This document shows positions 16,666 through 24,683 of a stretch of 37,486 nt of DNA, piece by piece. The stretch is from the NCBI GenBank assembly GCA_019414055.1, contig DXMV01000019.1:1-37486 (forward strand), given 5' to 3'. Below the pieces are notes generated by a model. That model saw only the letters and a program-made list of their open reading frames with translations. It did no database searches and was not told the origin of the DNA. Position 1 is the stretch's first letter, and each line of letters begins with the position of its first letter. Origin of the DNA: Collinsella sp. GTDB lineage: Bacteria > Actinomycetota > Coriobacteriia > Coriobacteriales > Coriobacteriaceae. The position numbers were made by a program, and so were the translations under genes.

Positions 16666-17922
16666 ATGTCCGGCGCGTGCGACGAGGCGGCCGCGAGCGA
16701 GCGCCGCCCCTTCTTTTCCATTATCATGCCCTGCTATGGCGTGGCGGCTTACCTGCCCGATGCTATAGCGTGCGTCCGTGCTCAAACGTGTGCGGATTGG
16801 GAGCTCATCTGCGTTGACGACGCCTCTCCCGATAACGTGGCTAGGATCGTGGAGGCGGCCGCTGCACAAGACGCGCGTATTCGTCTTGTGTGCCACAAGG
16901 AGAACCAAGGCCTGTCCGGCGCGCGCAATACCGGCATCGCGGCGGCACGCGGCTCTTACGTATGGATGCCCGACCCAGACGACACGTACGACCCCGAGCT
17001 TCTCGAGGAGTGTCGCGCGGCCATAGCCTTGGGTGCTGGTGTTCCTATGGGAGGCGTCGTCGATCCTGCGAGCTTTCCGCTTCGCCCGAATACCCCGTGC
17101 GATGTCGTCGTGTTTGGTTGTCGCGAGGAATACCGCGCTGACAACGGGGCCGTTACGGGTACGCGAGAGCTTGTGCCGGCGCTGGACGGCGCAGTCTTCA
17201 GCACGGATGACCTCGATGCCCCCACGTGTCACGTCGTTGCAGCGGATTCTCCTGCGGCTATCGAGCTTGCCGCGGGGCGAAGCGCGTTTCTGCTGGATCG
17301 CGACGAATACCGCTCGAGCATTCTCGACCTCGAGGAGCTCACGCTCTTCGGGTACGCTTGGAACAAGGTCTACCGCCGAGAGGTGCTCGATGGCCTCTCG
17401 TTCGAGGATGTACCGCTCATCGAGGACGTCTGCTTCAATATCGAGGTTGCGCGTCGTGTGGGTTCGGCCGCCGTGATATGTCGTCCGCTTTATCGCTATC
17501 AGAAACGCGAGAATGTAAACCTTACGAACAAATTCGTGCCGCGCTATTACGAGGTGCACCGCAGGCGCGTGGCGGAGTTGTTCGAGCTGCTGCGCGGTTG
17601 GGGCCTGGACAGTACCGACGCTCGTTCGCGCTTGGGCTTTAGGTTTGCGCGGTACGTGCTGAGCGCCATCGAGCGCACGTTCGACGAGCGGGCGGGTATG
17701 GACGCGGCGGCCCGCCGTGCGTTTTGCGCCGAGCTCACGGCAGACCCTCTGTATCGTGAACTCATCGTCGAGGCTCCGGCGAGGTCGGGACTCGTCTCGC
17801 GCGCACTCCATGCCCTGCTCGCCAGGGGCAATCCGCACCTCATGCTCGCCGCGGGTCGCTGCGTGCATGAGGTGCGGGGAAGGTGTTCGCGCGCATACGC
17901 GAGCGCGAAGACGGTTGGATAG
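16666..17922 (+). CDS. GT2 family glycosyltransferase
   Basis: A 418-residue protein whose GT2 domain opens 'FFSIIMPCYGVAAYL' (16-30), continues 'VDDASPDN' (50-57) and 'GLSGARNTGI', and has the metal-binding 'MPDPDDTYD' near 105-113. The region after ~220 has 'FGYAWNKVYRR' and 'LIEDVCFN', usual in wall-glycan GT2 enzymes. It starts 1 base after the wzt stop, so it is translated from the same message. It is probably a cytoplasmic enzyme building the exported chain; donor sugar unknown. Confidence 0.9.
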   Translation: MSGACDEAAASERRPFFSIIMPCYGVAAYLPDAIACVRAQTCADWELICVDDASPDNVARIVEAAAAQDARIRLVCHKENQGLSGARNTGIAAARGSYVWMPDPDDTYDPELLEECRAAIALGAGVPMGGVVDPASFPLRPNTPCDVVVFGCREEYRADNGAVTGTRELVPALDGAVFSTDDLDAPTCHVVAADSPAAIELAAGRSAFLLDRDEYRSSILDLEELTLFGYAWNKVYRREVLDGLSFEDVPLIEDVCFNIEVARRVGSAAVICRPLYRYQKRENVNLTNKFVPRYYEVHRRRVAELFELLRGWGLDSTDARSRLGFRFARYVLSAIERTFDERAGMDAAARRAFCAELTADPLYRELIVEAPARSGLVSRALHALLARGNPHLMLAAGRCVHEVRGRCSRAYASAKTVG

Positions 17923-17961
17923 GATGCCGCGCGGTCTGTCAGCCGCGAGAGGGGTGTATGC

Positions 17962-19023
17962 ATGAGTGCTGTTGAGAGTCGGGGCGGAAGCGCGCTGCAG
18001 CTTACCGTCGCTGTCCCTTCTTATAACGTCGAGAGCTACCTCGCGCGAGGTCTTGAGTCCTACCTCGACCCGCGATTCGTGGGCAAGCTCGAGGTCGTCG
18101 TGGTGGACGATGGCTCTACCGACGGCACCCGTGCGCTTGCGGAGGAGTTCGCCGCGCGCAGCCATGGCGTGATCCGCGTCATCTCCAAGAAGAACGGAGG
18201 CCACGGCTCGGCCGTGAACGCCGGCCTGGCCGAGGCGCGCGGGCGCTATTTCCGCGTGGTGGATGGTGACGACTGGGTGAACACGGACGGTATGGCCGAG
18301 CTACTCGAGCGTCTTGCCGACCTCGATTGCGACCTTGTGGTAGACAAGAAGCGCGAGATTGACATGACTTCTGGCGAGGAGCGTCCGTTCCCGCTCGCCA
18401 AGGGCGTTGTCACGGGTCGTGCGCTCGACTTCTCCAGCGTTCTCACCAACGGCGACACCGTGTTCCAGATCATGATCCACACGCTCACCGCGCGTACGGA
18501 CTACCTACGCGGTATCGGCATCAGTCTGCTCGAGCACACCTTCTACGAGGACTATGAGTACGTGGTCAAGGCAAGCGTGCCCGCTTCTACCATCTGCTAC
18601 CTCGATATCGAGGTGTACCAGTACCTGGTGGGCAACGAGAACCAGTCCGTGAGCCAGGCGAACTACGTGCGCCGCTGGGACGATCACGACCGCGTGGTCA
18701 TGGAGCTCCTGGACTACCTTGAGCGCTGCGAGCATGGCGAGGTATGCGCCGCGAGCGGGGAGAGGCTTTCGGATGAGTCCGTCTACTACGTGCGCGAGAA
18801 GGTCCACCTCATCGTGGACACGCACTACAACATCGCGTTGCTGTTCGATGAGGATCGCAGCCGTGGGCGTGCGCGCGCCAAGGCGTTCCGACGCGAATTG
18901 AGGTGTGCGGACATAGACCAGTGGGCGCGCGGCGAGCAGCGATACCGTATGGCCACGCTTCTCAACCGCTTGAGCTTCTCGTACAACTCTATCAAGCGCT
19001 TGGTCTCCAAGCGCCGTCACTAG
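17962..19023 (+). CDS. GT2 family glycosyltransferase
   Basis: The 353-residue product has 'LTVAVPSYNVESYLARGL' (14-31), 'VVDDGSTDG' (47-55), 'GGHGSAVNAGL' (79-89) and 'VVDGDDWVN' (99-107), a full GT2 set with DxD. 'HTFYEDYEY' further on is common in this subfamily. A gagagggg site precedes the ATG at 17962. It lies 39 bases after the previous GT2 and 21 before the GT4 in the export operon. It is likely to add one of the sugars of the repeat unit or the primer. Confidence 0.9.
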   Translation: MSAVESRGGSALQLTVAVPSYNVESYLARGLESYLDPRFVGKLEVVVVDDGSTDGTRALAEEFAARSHGVIRVISKKNGGHGSAVNAGLAEARGRYFRVVDGDDWVNTDGMAELLERLADLDCDLVVDKKREIDMTSGEERPFPLAKGVVTGRALDFSSVLTNGDTVFQIMIHTLTARTDYLRGIGISLLEHTFYEDYEYVVKASVPASTICYLDIEVYQYLVGNENQSVSQANYVRRWDDHDRVVMELLDYLERCEHGEVCAASGERLSDESVYYVREKVHLIVDTHYNIALLFDEDRSRGRARAKAFRRELRCADIDQWARGEQRYRMATLLNRLSFSYNSIKRLVSKRRH

Positions 19024-19044
19024 CACGCTACCAAGGGATGATTC

Positions 19045-20280
19045 ATGAGCCGCAAACCGCGCATAGCCATATTCAGCGCCGACGCCAAGCTTGGCCATGA
19101 GGTCAAGGGTGCCACGCGCTACACGTTCCTCGCGACGCTTCTCGTGGAGCGTGGCTTCAATGTCGACTTTATCACGAGCGGCTTCCAGCACTGGGAGAAG
19201 CGCCAGCGTGATTTGGCGACGTTCGACACGAGCATGCACGCGTTCAACGTGAAGTTCATTGCCGAGCCGAGCTATCCCGCCAACATGTGCCCCCAGCGCA
19301 TCTGGGCGCACCATGTGATGGCCAAGCGCGTGACGGCGTACTTCGATGTGGACCACGACTACGACCTCATCTACTGCCAGATTCCGCCCAACGATGTGAC
19401 GCTCGCCGTGGGACGGTCCGCGAAACGCTACGGCATCCCCTTCGTGGTCGACGTGAACGACCTGTGGCCCGAGGCCTTCCGTATCGCGCTCGACGTTCCG
19501 GTGCTGTCCGACATAGCCTTCGCTCCGTTCGAGCGCCAAGCTCGTCGCGCGTACGCGTTGGCGGACGCCGTGGTGGGTACGTCCGACGAGTACGCCGCGC
19601 GCCCATTCCGCGACCGCGCCGAGGATATCCCCAAGCTCGTGGTGTACGTGGGTAACGACCTCGAGGAGTTCGACGCGGGCGCCGCTGAGAACGTCGGCTC
19701 CGTGGAAAAGCCCGAGGGCGAGGTCTGGGTTACTTACGCGGGTAATATCTCGGCACTATACGACTTGGAGACGCTCGTCGAGGCTGTGGCGATAGCTGCC
19801 AAGGCGCATCCCGAGCTCAGACTCAAGATTCTTGGCGATGGCCCCGAACGCGCATCCGTCGAGGCGGCGGTTGAGCGAACCGGGGCGCCTGCTGGGCTTT
19901 TGGGCTACATGCCGTACCGTGTCATGGCGGCTTGGCTCAAGGCGTCCGACATGGTGGTCAACTCGCTGGTGGCGAACGCGCCCCAGAGCGTGCCCACCAA
20001 GATAGGCGATTACCTGGCCTCGGGACGCCCCATGATTAACACGTCCATGAACGTTGAGTTTCGCGAGAAGGTCGTGCGTGACGGCTTTGGCGTGAATGTT
20101 GTGCCGGGTGACGCCGAGGGGCTTGCCAGGGTGATCTGCGAGCTTGTCGAGGACGAGGCGGGACGCGCGCGCATGGGTCGCGTGGCACGCGAGCTCGCGG
20201 CGGCACAGTTCGACCGCCCGCATTCCTATGAGGCTACCGTCGACCTCATTCGAGGCTTGATCGCCGCGCGCGCGAAGTAG
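19045..20280 (+). CDS. GT4 family glycosyltransferase
   Basis: A 411-residue GT-B enzyme. The N-terminal half has 'KGATRYTFLATLLVERGFNV' and 'VDVNDLWPEAF'; the C-terminal nucleotide-binding half has 'YAGNISALYDLETLVEA', 'LKILGDGPER' and 'VPTKIGDYLASGRPM', where the usual E-x7-E is modified. This matches cytoplasmic GT4 enzymes such as WbuB/CapM-like GlcNAc, FucNAc or rhamnose transferases. It is the last gene of the wzm-wzt-GT2-GT2-GT4 operon. No terminator is seen after it; the following DNA is a pseudogene. Confidence 0.9.
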   Translation: MSRKPRIAIFSADAKLGHEVKGATRYTFLATLLVERGFNVDFITSGFQHWEKRQRDLATFDTSMHAFNVKFIAEPSYPANMCPQRIWAHHVMAKRVTAYFDVDHDYDLIYCQIPPNDVTLAVGRSAKRYGIPFVVDVNDLWPEAFRIALDVPVLSDIAFAPFERQARRAYALADAVVGTSDEYAARPFRDRAEDIPKLVVYVGNDLEEFDAGAAENVGSVEKPEGEVWVTYAGNISALYDLETLVEAVAIAAKAHPELRLKILGDGPERASVEAAVERTGAPAGLLGYMPYRVMAAWLKASDMVVNSLVANAPQSVPTKIGDYLASGRPMINTSMNVEFREKVVRDGFGVNVVPGDAEGLARVICELVEDEAGRARMGRVARELAAAQFDRPHSYEATVDLIRGLIAARAK

Positions 20281-20330
20281 ATTGCCCCCGTGAGGCGTGC
20301 TCGTCCTATACTCGGACTGATAGGAGAGTG

Positions 20331-20674
20331 CATGGTGTGTCGGGGTTGGGCGAGGCCGTGCTTGAGGGGTGACCGACCGCAAGCTGTCCGATGAGCCGGC
20401 AATCGTGGAGATGGCCCGCTCTATTTCCAGGTTGCCCGACGATACCAAGATGGCGCTCGTTCCAACCGGTCTCTTGACGAACATCACGCTGTTCCCACTT
20501 ACGTACTCGGGGCGTGCCGATCGTATCGACCGCATCGTCCTCATGGGCGGCACCATGGTTGGCGGAAACGCGACCGTGTACGCCGAGTTCAACATATGGG
20601 ACGACCCCGAGGCTGCGCAGATTGTGGTCTCGAGCGGGCTACACATCGTTATGTGCCGCCTCGATGTGACCCAG
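20331..20674 (+). pseudogene. Nucleoside hydrolase remnant (IunH family)
   Basis: Two adjoining frames spell pieces of an inosine-uridine type nucleoside hydrolase. Frame one gives 'HGVSGLGEAVLEG' then TGA (20331-20372), matching the family's HG.SGLG motif. Frame two (from 20369) gives 'LVPTGLLTNITLFPL', 'RIVLMGGTMVGGNATVYAEF' and 'NIWDDPEAAQIV', ending 'MCRLDVT'. The N-terminal third with the Asp-rich calcium site and the C-terminus are absent, so it cannot work. It stops exactly at the inverted repeat at 20663. Confidence 0.8.
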
Positions 20675-20718
20675 AATGGCGGTTGCGGCTTTGCCTTTCC
20701 GCCATTCTGGGTCACATC
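20663..20718. repeat. Perfect 20-bp inverted repeat at a deletion junction
   Basis: Arms 20663-20682 and 20699-20718 are exact reverse complements around a 16-base loop. The left arm overlaps the last codons of the nucleoside hydrolase fragment and the right arm ends 12 bases before the truncated minus-strand membrane gene. No T-run follows. It could be a miniature repeat element, a terminator shared by both strands, or a foldback formed when the flanking genes were lost. Confidence 0.8.
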
Positions 20719-20729
20719 CGGAGTACTGG

Positions 20730-21925
20730 TTATGAGACGCGCTCGGCGAACTCCAGGTATTGCGTGCGGCGCCACTTGTCCATCGTGGCGGCGTAGAGGC
20801 TTTCGGTGTTGTCGATCTCGAGTGCATCAGTGACTTGGTTGTTGTTGAACCAGCCCTGAATGCTGTTCCCGCATACGACCGCGAGCACGACAGGTGCGGT
20901 AGCGGCCGCGATGTTCCAACGCCGGCGTAACGCGAGCGTGAGGGCGGATCTGGCGCTCGATTCGAGCGAAGGGTGGCTACCGAGTGCGGTGTGCGCCCCC
21001 ATCGCCGTATTGGAGGAGGGACACGCGTCGCGGTTGATATGGGAACCGATTGTCATTCTGAGCGAAGGACGCGCAGCGTCCGTAGTCGAAGAATCTTCGC
21101 GGGCGTTGCTGCCCGCCTTGAGATCCTTCGGCATGTCAACTGAACTTGCTTCAGTTGACATGTTGCCGCCCACCGGCAGTTTCGGCGGGCGTATCAACGA
21201 CAGTATCGCGAGCGCTATGCACAGCAGCCCCAGCGCATCCAACATCGCTGGCGTGAGCACGTAGTCGTAGCCGGCGGATACGGCGGCGGCCGTACCCAGG
21301 GCGAGCAGGTCGCTTGGCAGAATTGCCGCTCCCTTGAACGCGCAGATGAAGCTCTGCGCTATGCCCACGCCGGCGCACGCTACGGCCGCGAGCGCTGGGC
21401 CGGCGCCGCGGCGCAGGAATGCGAAGTAGGCCACGGCCATGAACGCGGCGATGAGCGCTACGGAGAACGTCACGGACGACCACGGCAGCAGATCCACGTT
21501 GTTGTTCCACGCAACCTCGAGCGCGCGGAAGGAGAGCGTGGCCGCCACGAGGATGCACATCGCGTCGCGCAGGGTGCACGCGAGCAGGCGCATCGGCGCC
21601 TTGGTTGCATCTATAAGGCGGGCGAGGGGTCCACGCAGCAGCGGTACGAGGCGCAGATGCCCGCGGCCCAGGCGAGGCCCGTCGTGGCGCTGGTGTTGCC
21701 CGTATCGGCGGTCCAATCTTCCACAAAACCTTGTCCGGTCCAATAGATGATGAACCCAAGCAGACCCACGAACGGAACCTGCCACAGAAGGGTGGTGACC
21801 TCTATGCGGCGGTGGCGCCAGAACTGCCACACCTGCCATGCCGCGGCGGCGAAAAGGATGAGTATGAGCGCGCCGGTGGCGGGGCCGGCGTTCGCGGCTA
21901 TGGTGGTGGGGACTTCAGTTTCCAT
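20730..21925 (-). pseudogene. LTA-synthase-like membrane domain, frameshifted and truncated
   Basis: Starting at the ATG at 21923-21925, the frame encodes membrane spans ('LILILFAAAAWQVWQFW', 'FVGLLGFIIYWTGQGF') up to 'GLAWAAGICA'; it then must shift by one base near 21650-21652 to continue as 'LVPLLRGPLARLIDATK' and further spans. The end 'NTESLYAATMDKWRRTQYL' and 'EFAERVS' is where sulfatase-type phosphoglycerol transferases normally enter their catalytic domain, but a stop follows at 20730. The whole extracellular catalytic domain is thus missing. The family call rests on span layout and the terminal linker, so it is moderately sure. A dispersed repeat is embedded in its linker (21051-21162). 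Confidence 0.65.
21051..21162. repeat. Dispersed palindromic repeat inside the broken membrane gene
   Basis: The stretch starts 'tgtcattctgagcgaagga', includes the small palindrome ggacgc-gca-gcgtcc and 'tcgaagaatctt', and ends in a perfect 13-bp hairpin (21132-21144 with 21150-21162). The 'ctgagcgaag...tcgaagaatc' pattern is a dispersed repeat type seen in many bacterial genomes. It is read in frame on the minus strand as a polar linker of the broken gene. Confidence 0.55.
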
Positions 21926-22029
21926 GCGGGCAACTCTTGGACCGCACGCAGGCGGCAGACAATCTCTTTACATGCTTTTTACTATAACAGGTGCGTGAAC
22001 CTGCCTCGCCTGTTACCCTGGCCGTGGCG

Positions 22030-22116
22030 CTATGCGCCCAGGGTGAGTTCCTAAAGGAAGGTCGGTAGCGATTCCTACTCGTTGTAGCACGGCACGACGA
22101 TGGGAATGCGCGGTAT
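22030..22116 (-). pseudogene. GT2 glycosyltransferase stub with in-frame stops
   Basis: Minus-strand codons from 22116 read 'IPRIPIVVPCYNE', stop, 'ESLPTFL', stop, 'ELTLGA', stop. This is the classic opening of a GT2 enzyme (IPIVVPCYNEE.SLPTF) interrupted by three TAG codons over 29 codons. It has no start codon and no downstream catalytic part. It is separate from the intact GT2 that ends at 22123. Confidence 0.55.
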
Positions 22117-22122
22117 GGCGGT

Positions 22123-23085
22123 TTACCTTGCGTTCGGGTTGTCGTTGCGATAGTCACCGAAGGCGTATTTGCTATACACATTGACTTCCCACTGCTTTTT
22201 TTCGACCTTTGCCACGGAGTCGAGGATAAAACCAGTCGCGAGACTTAAGCCGCACAGGAACATAAACGATGCGGCGAGCAGGGCGGTTGGGAAGCGCGGA
22301 ACAAGACCGGTCTGGAAATACTCGACAATGATGGGAATGCCCAGGGCAAGACCGATTATTGCAAACAGGAGCGCAACGAGGCTGAAGAATTTAAGCGGTC
22401 GGTAGTCCTTGAACAGCGTGCCAATCATAGCGATGACCTTGATGCCGTCTCTGACGGTATTGAGCTTTGACTCGGATCCTTCGGGGCGATCGCGGTACTC
22501 AATGGGCACATCCTTGATGCGCCAACGGTGGTCGACGGCATGGATGGACAGTTCGGTTTCGATCTGAAAGCCCTCGGAAAGCACGGGGAACGTTTTGACA
22601 AAGGGGCGGCTCATGGCGCGATAGCCCGTCATGACGTCATCGAAGCTGTATCCGTAAATCCATTTGATCATGGCACGAACCAGATTGTTGCCAAAGCCGT
22701 GGAAGGCGCGCTTGTTTTCCTCGGCGTAGGTGCCGTTGGACAGTCGGTCGCCCACGGTCATGTCGGCCATGCCGTTGAGGATGGGCTCGCAAAGGGCTTT
22801 GGCCGCCTCGGCGGGGTAGGTATCGTCGCCATCGACCATCAGATAACAAGCGGCGTCGATATCGCGAAACATCTGACGGCAGACGTTGCCCTTTCCCTGT
22901 CGGGGCTCAAAGCGCACTGTGGCGCCGTGTTCCGTTGCGATGCGCGAGGTATCGTCTGACGAGTTGTTGTCATAGACGTAGACCGTCGCCTGTGGAAGCT
23001 CGCGGTGGAAGTCGTCAATGACTTTGCCGATCGTGAGGGCTTCGTTGTAGCAGGGGATAATGACGGCAATAGATTCAGGATTCAA
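22123..23085 (-). CDS. Membrane-anchored GT2 glycosyltransferase (GtrB/dolichyl-phosphate sugar synthase-like)
   Basis: A 320-residue protein with an N-terminal GT2 domain ('AVIIPCYNEALTIGKVI' at 7-23, 'YDNNSSDDT' near 38-46, 'MVDGDDTYPAEA' near 83-94, 'MTGYRAMSRPFVK') and two hydrophobic spans near 228-252 and 265-290. That layout is typical of enzymes that load a sugar onto undecaprenyl phosphate at the inner face of the membrane, supplying outer-face GT-C transferases. The start is a TTG at 23085 with aaggag 7 bases before it; this site lies in a tandem 18-bp duplication. It is the only intact gene in the 20331-24960 wreck, and a DUF2142 or other GT-C protein could use its product. Confidence 0.88.
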   Translation of the reverse strand: MNPESIAVIIPCYNEALTIGKVIDDFHRELPQATVYVYDNNSSDDTSRIATEHGATVRFEPRQGKGNVCRQMFRDIDAACYLMVDGDDTYPAEAAKALCEPILNGMADMTVGDRLSNGTYAEENKRAFHGFGNNLVRAMIKWIYGYSFDDVMTGYRAMSRPFVKTFPVLSEGFQIETELSIHAVDHRWRIKDVPIEYRDRPEGSESKLNTVRDGIKVIAMIGTLFKDYRPLKFFSLVALLFAIIGLALGIPIIVEYFQTGLVPRFPTALLAASFMFLCGLSLATGFILDSVAKVEKKQWEVNVYSKYAFGDYRNDNPNAR

Positions 23086-23121
23086 TCAATGCTCCTTATA
23101 CATTCAATGCTCCTTATACAT
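23086..23121. repeat. Tandem 18-bp duplication carrying a ribosome-binding site
   Basis: Two identical 18-base units (23086-23103 and 23104-23121) abut the TTG start of the minus-strand GT2, with the first bases of a third copy after them. Read on the minus strand each unit contains aaggag. The message therefore has two Shine-Dalgarno sequences in a row, the inner one at working distance. Confidence 0.8.
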
Positions 23122-23165
23122 TCAATCGTAGAAAGTATAGCCGTTTGGCCCTGGCATCCTGAGAT

Positions 23166-23213
23166 GTAGCCGTCTTCCACAAGTCCGAGCGCAAATTCAT
23201 CTTCTGCATCTAA
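23166..23213 (+). pseudogene. Last 15 codons of a second Wzm-type permease
   Basis: Codons 23166-23213 read 'VAVFHKSERKFIFCI' then TAA, 12 bases before the ATG of the second Wzt gene. The intact permease at 15087-15899 ends 'IGIFVFRKTEHKFILYV', the same tail, and is likewise followed within about 10 bases by its ATPase. A TGA stands just upstream, so the rest of the permease has been deleted and replaced by the divergent GT2 region. Confidence 0.65.
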
Positions 23214-23225
23214 AGGAATGCTGTG

Positions 23226-24068
23226 ATGACTGAATCTGTTGTTGATTACAACGAGCAGCCCCTGGCTGTCGAGGTCGACGCCACCACCATGATCTTTAAC
23301 ATGGCGTCTGACTCGCTGACCAGCCTCAAAGAATGTTTTATTAAGCTCGCTAAGCATGAGTTGTTCTTTGAGGAGTTTAGGGCGCTTAAGCACATCTCGT
23401 TTGATATTCACCGCGGTGAGGTCGTGGGCTTGGTCGGTACTAATGGTTCCGGCAAGTCCACGATGCTCAAGATTATCGCTGGTGTGCTCGAGCCTAGCGA
23501 GGGCAGCGTTAAGGTTCATGGCAACATTGCACCTCTGATTGAGCTTGGAGCTGGCTTTGATCCTGAGCTGACGGCACGCGAGAACATTTATTTGAACGTT
23601 GCGCTAGTCGGCTATACCAAGGAATTTATCGATGCCGACTTTGATGGCATTATCGAGTTCGTTGAGCTGCAGAACTTTGTCGACATGCCGCTCAAGAACT
23701 TCTCTTCGGGTATGGTTGCGCGCATTGCTTTTGCAATCGCCACCATTACCGAGCCCGATATCCTGATCGTCGATGAGATGCTTTCCGTCGGCGACGTGTT
23801 CTTCCAGCAAAAGTGCGAGGCCCGTATTCAGCACTTTATCCAGAGCGGTGACGTGGCGGTTTTGTTCGTGTCGCATTCCATGGAGCAGGTTGAGCGCATC
23901 TGCCAGCGTGCGTTTGGATTGAGAAGGGCGACCTTCGTATGGACGGACCGGTCGATGAGGTATGCAAGGCATACCGCGAACAGTTCAAGTAGGTTATACT
24001 TATTTGCGCTTGGCGGGCTCGCGCTTGCTTGGCGTGCGGTTATTTGCTCCATTAGCTCAGTTGGATAG
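23226..24068 (+). CDS. Second Wzt-like ABC ATPase with C-terminal frameshift into a tRNA gene
   Basis: The protein is closely similar to the Wzt at 15909 over ~230 residues: Walker A 'GTNGSGKST', signature 'SSGMVARIAFA', Walker B 'ILIVDE' (followed by M instead of T) and 'VSHSMEQVERIC' are all intact. Near 23912 one base is missing: restoring a G after 'cgtgc' would give 'AVWIEKGDLRMDGPVDEVC' and a stop at 23991-23993, matching the other copy. As written, translation runs out of frame through ~50 unrelated residues and stops at 24068 inside tRNA-Arg. The start ATG at 23226 has an aaagga site. Its permease partner survives only as a 15-codon stub, so this is probably a decaying paralogue; a sequencing error at one base cannot be excluded. 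Confidence 0.8.
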   Translation: MTESVVDYNEQPLAVEVDATTMIFNMASDSLTSLKECFIKLAKHELFFEEFRALKHISFDIHRGEVVGLVGTNGSGKSTMLKIIAGVLEPSEGSVKVHGNIAPLIELGAGFDPELTARENIYLNVALVGYTKEFIDADFDGIIEFVELQNFVDMPLKNFSSGMVARIAFAIATITEPDILIVDEMLSVGDVFFQQKCEARIQHFIQSGDVAVLFVSHSMEQVERICQRAFGLRRATFVWTDRSMRYARHTANSSSRLYLFALGGLALAWRAVICSISSVG

Positions 24069-24119
24069 AGCAGGGGACTTCTAATCCCAAGGTCGACGGT
24101 TCGAATCCGCCATGGAGCA
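24046..24119 (+). tRNA. tRNA-Arg (anticodon TCT)
   Basis: Acceptor arms gctccat (24046-24052) and atggagc (24112-24118) pair fully, followed by discriminator A and CC. The D-arm reads gctc...gagc, the anticodon loop cttctaa gives TCT (arginine), and the T-loop is ttcgaat. Two stem mismatches are visible: G-A at the top of the anticodon stem and A-C in the T-stem. The final A of CCA is not encoded. Confidence 0.9.
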
Positions 24120-24132
24120 CCTTTTGTTTAAT

Positions 24133-24158
24133 AAGCTCAGCTTTTGCTGGGCTTTTTT
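24133..24158 (+). terminator. Rho-independent terminator after tRNA-Arg
   Basis: The arms agctcagc and gctgggct pair over 8 bp (one G-U) with a short T-rich loop and are followed by six T. It begins 14 bases after the tRNA. Bases 24159-24344 after it hold no recognisable gene. Confidence 0.85.
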
Positions 24159-24344
24159 GTTCACAAATGCGAAGTTGAGCTACTCTGTTTCTGCGGGCTC
24201 CACGATTTATGAGTTATGTAGCAATTCCAGATTCTAAGACAGGGGTCGCTTGCGTTTGGCGGTTAGCCATCGACATCCTTACACTAACGCTGACTCGAAA
24301 GGCCTTATCTCCTGCCCATTTTTCTCTGCACAATTGAAGTCTGA

Positions 24345-24683
24345 AGTGGTTGGCCATACGGCTTTGTTATGATCGATGAGATCGACCTGCATTTGCATCC
24401 CCGCTGGCAGGCGCGGATTCTCGAGGACCTGGTTCGCATATTTCCAAACGTACAGTTTATACTTACAACGCATTCACCTGTTGTGGTGGCGTCGGTACCT
24501 CGCGGTAACATCCGCATTCTTGGTGAGGACGCTGCAACGGTGCCTGCTATGGAAACGCGTGGACGCGATGCCGGGGATATTCTCAACACCGTCCTGGGCG
24601 CATCCTCTCGACCTGAAGAGGTAGCTCAATTGTTCGATTTGTTCCAAGAGGGCCATACGCAACACCCCCGATACGACGTTTAA
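24345..24683 (+). pseudogene. C-terminal fragment of an SMC/ABC-type ATPase (PtuA-like)
   Basis: The frame is open from 24345 and reads 'GFVMIDEIDLHLHPRWQ', the Walker B and D-loop of AAA_21/ABC-type defence ATPases, then 'ILTTHSPVVVAS' with the switch His. Only ~110 residues remain. The N-terminal Walker A half and signature motif are missing and a TGA closes the frame upstream, so the protein is decapitated. The next fragment is an HNH nuclease, which points to a PtuA subunit of a Septu system or to the equivalent ATPase of a retron with HNH effector. Confidence 0.7.

Noticed and set aside
16507..18204. 565-residue minus-strand open frame opposite wzt and GT2 genes
   Set aside because: Arg/Ala/His-rich shadow of well-supported GT2 genes on the plus strand, with no recognisable domain.
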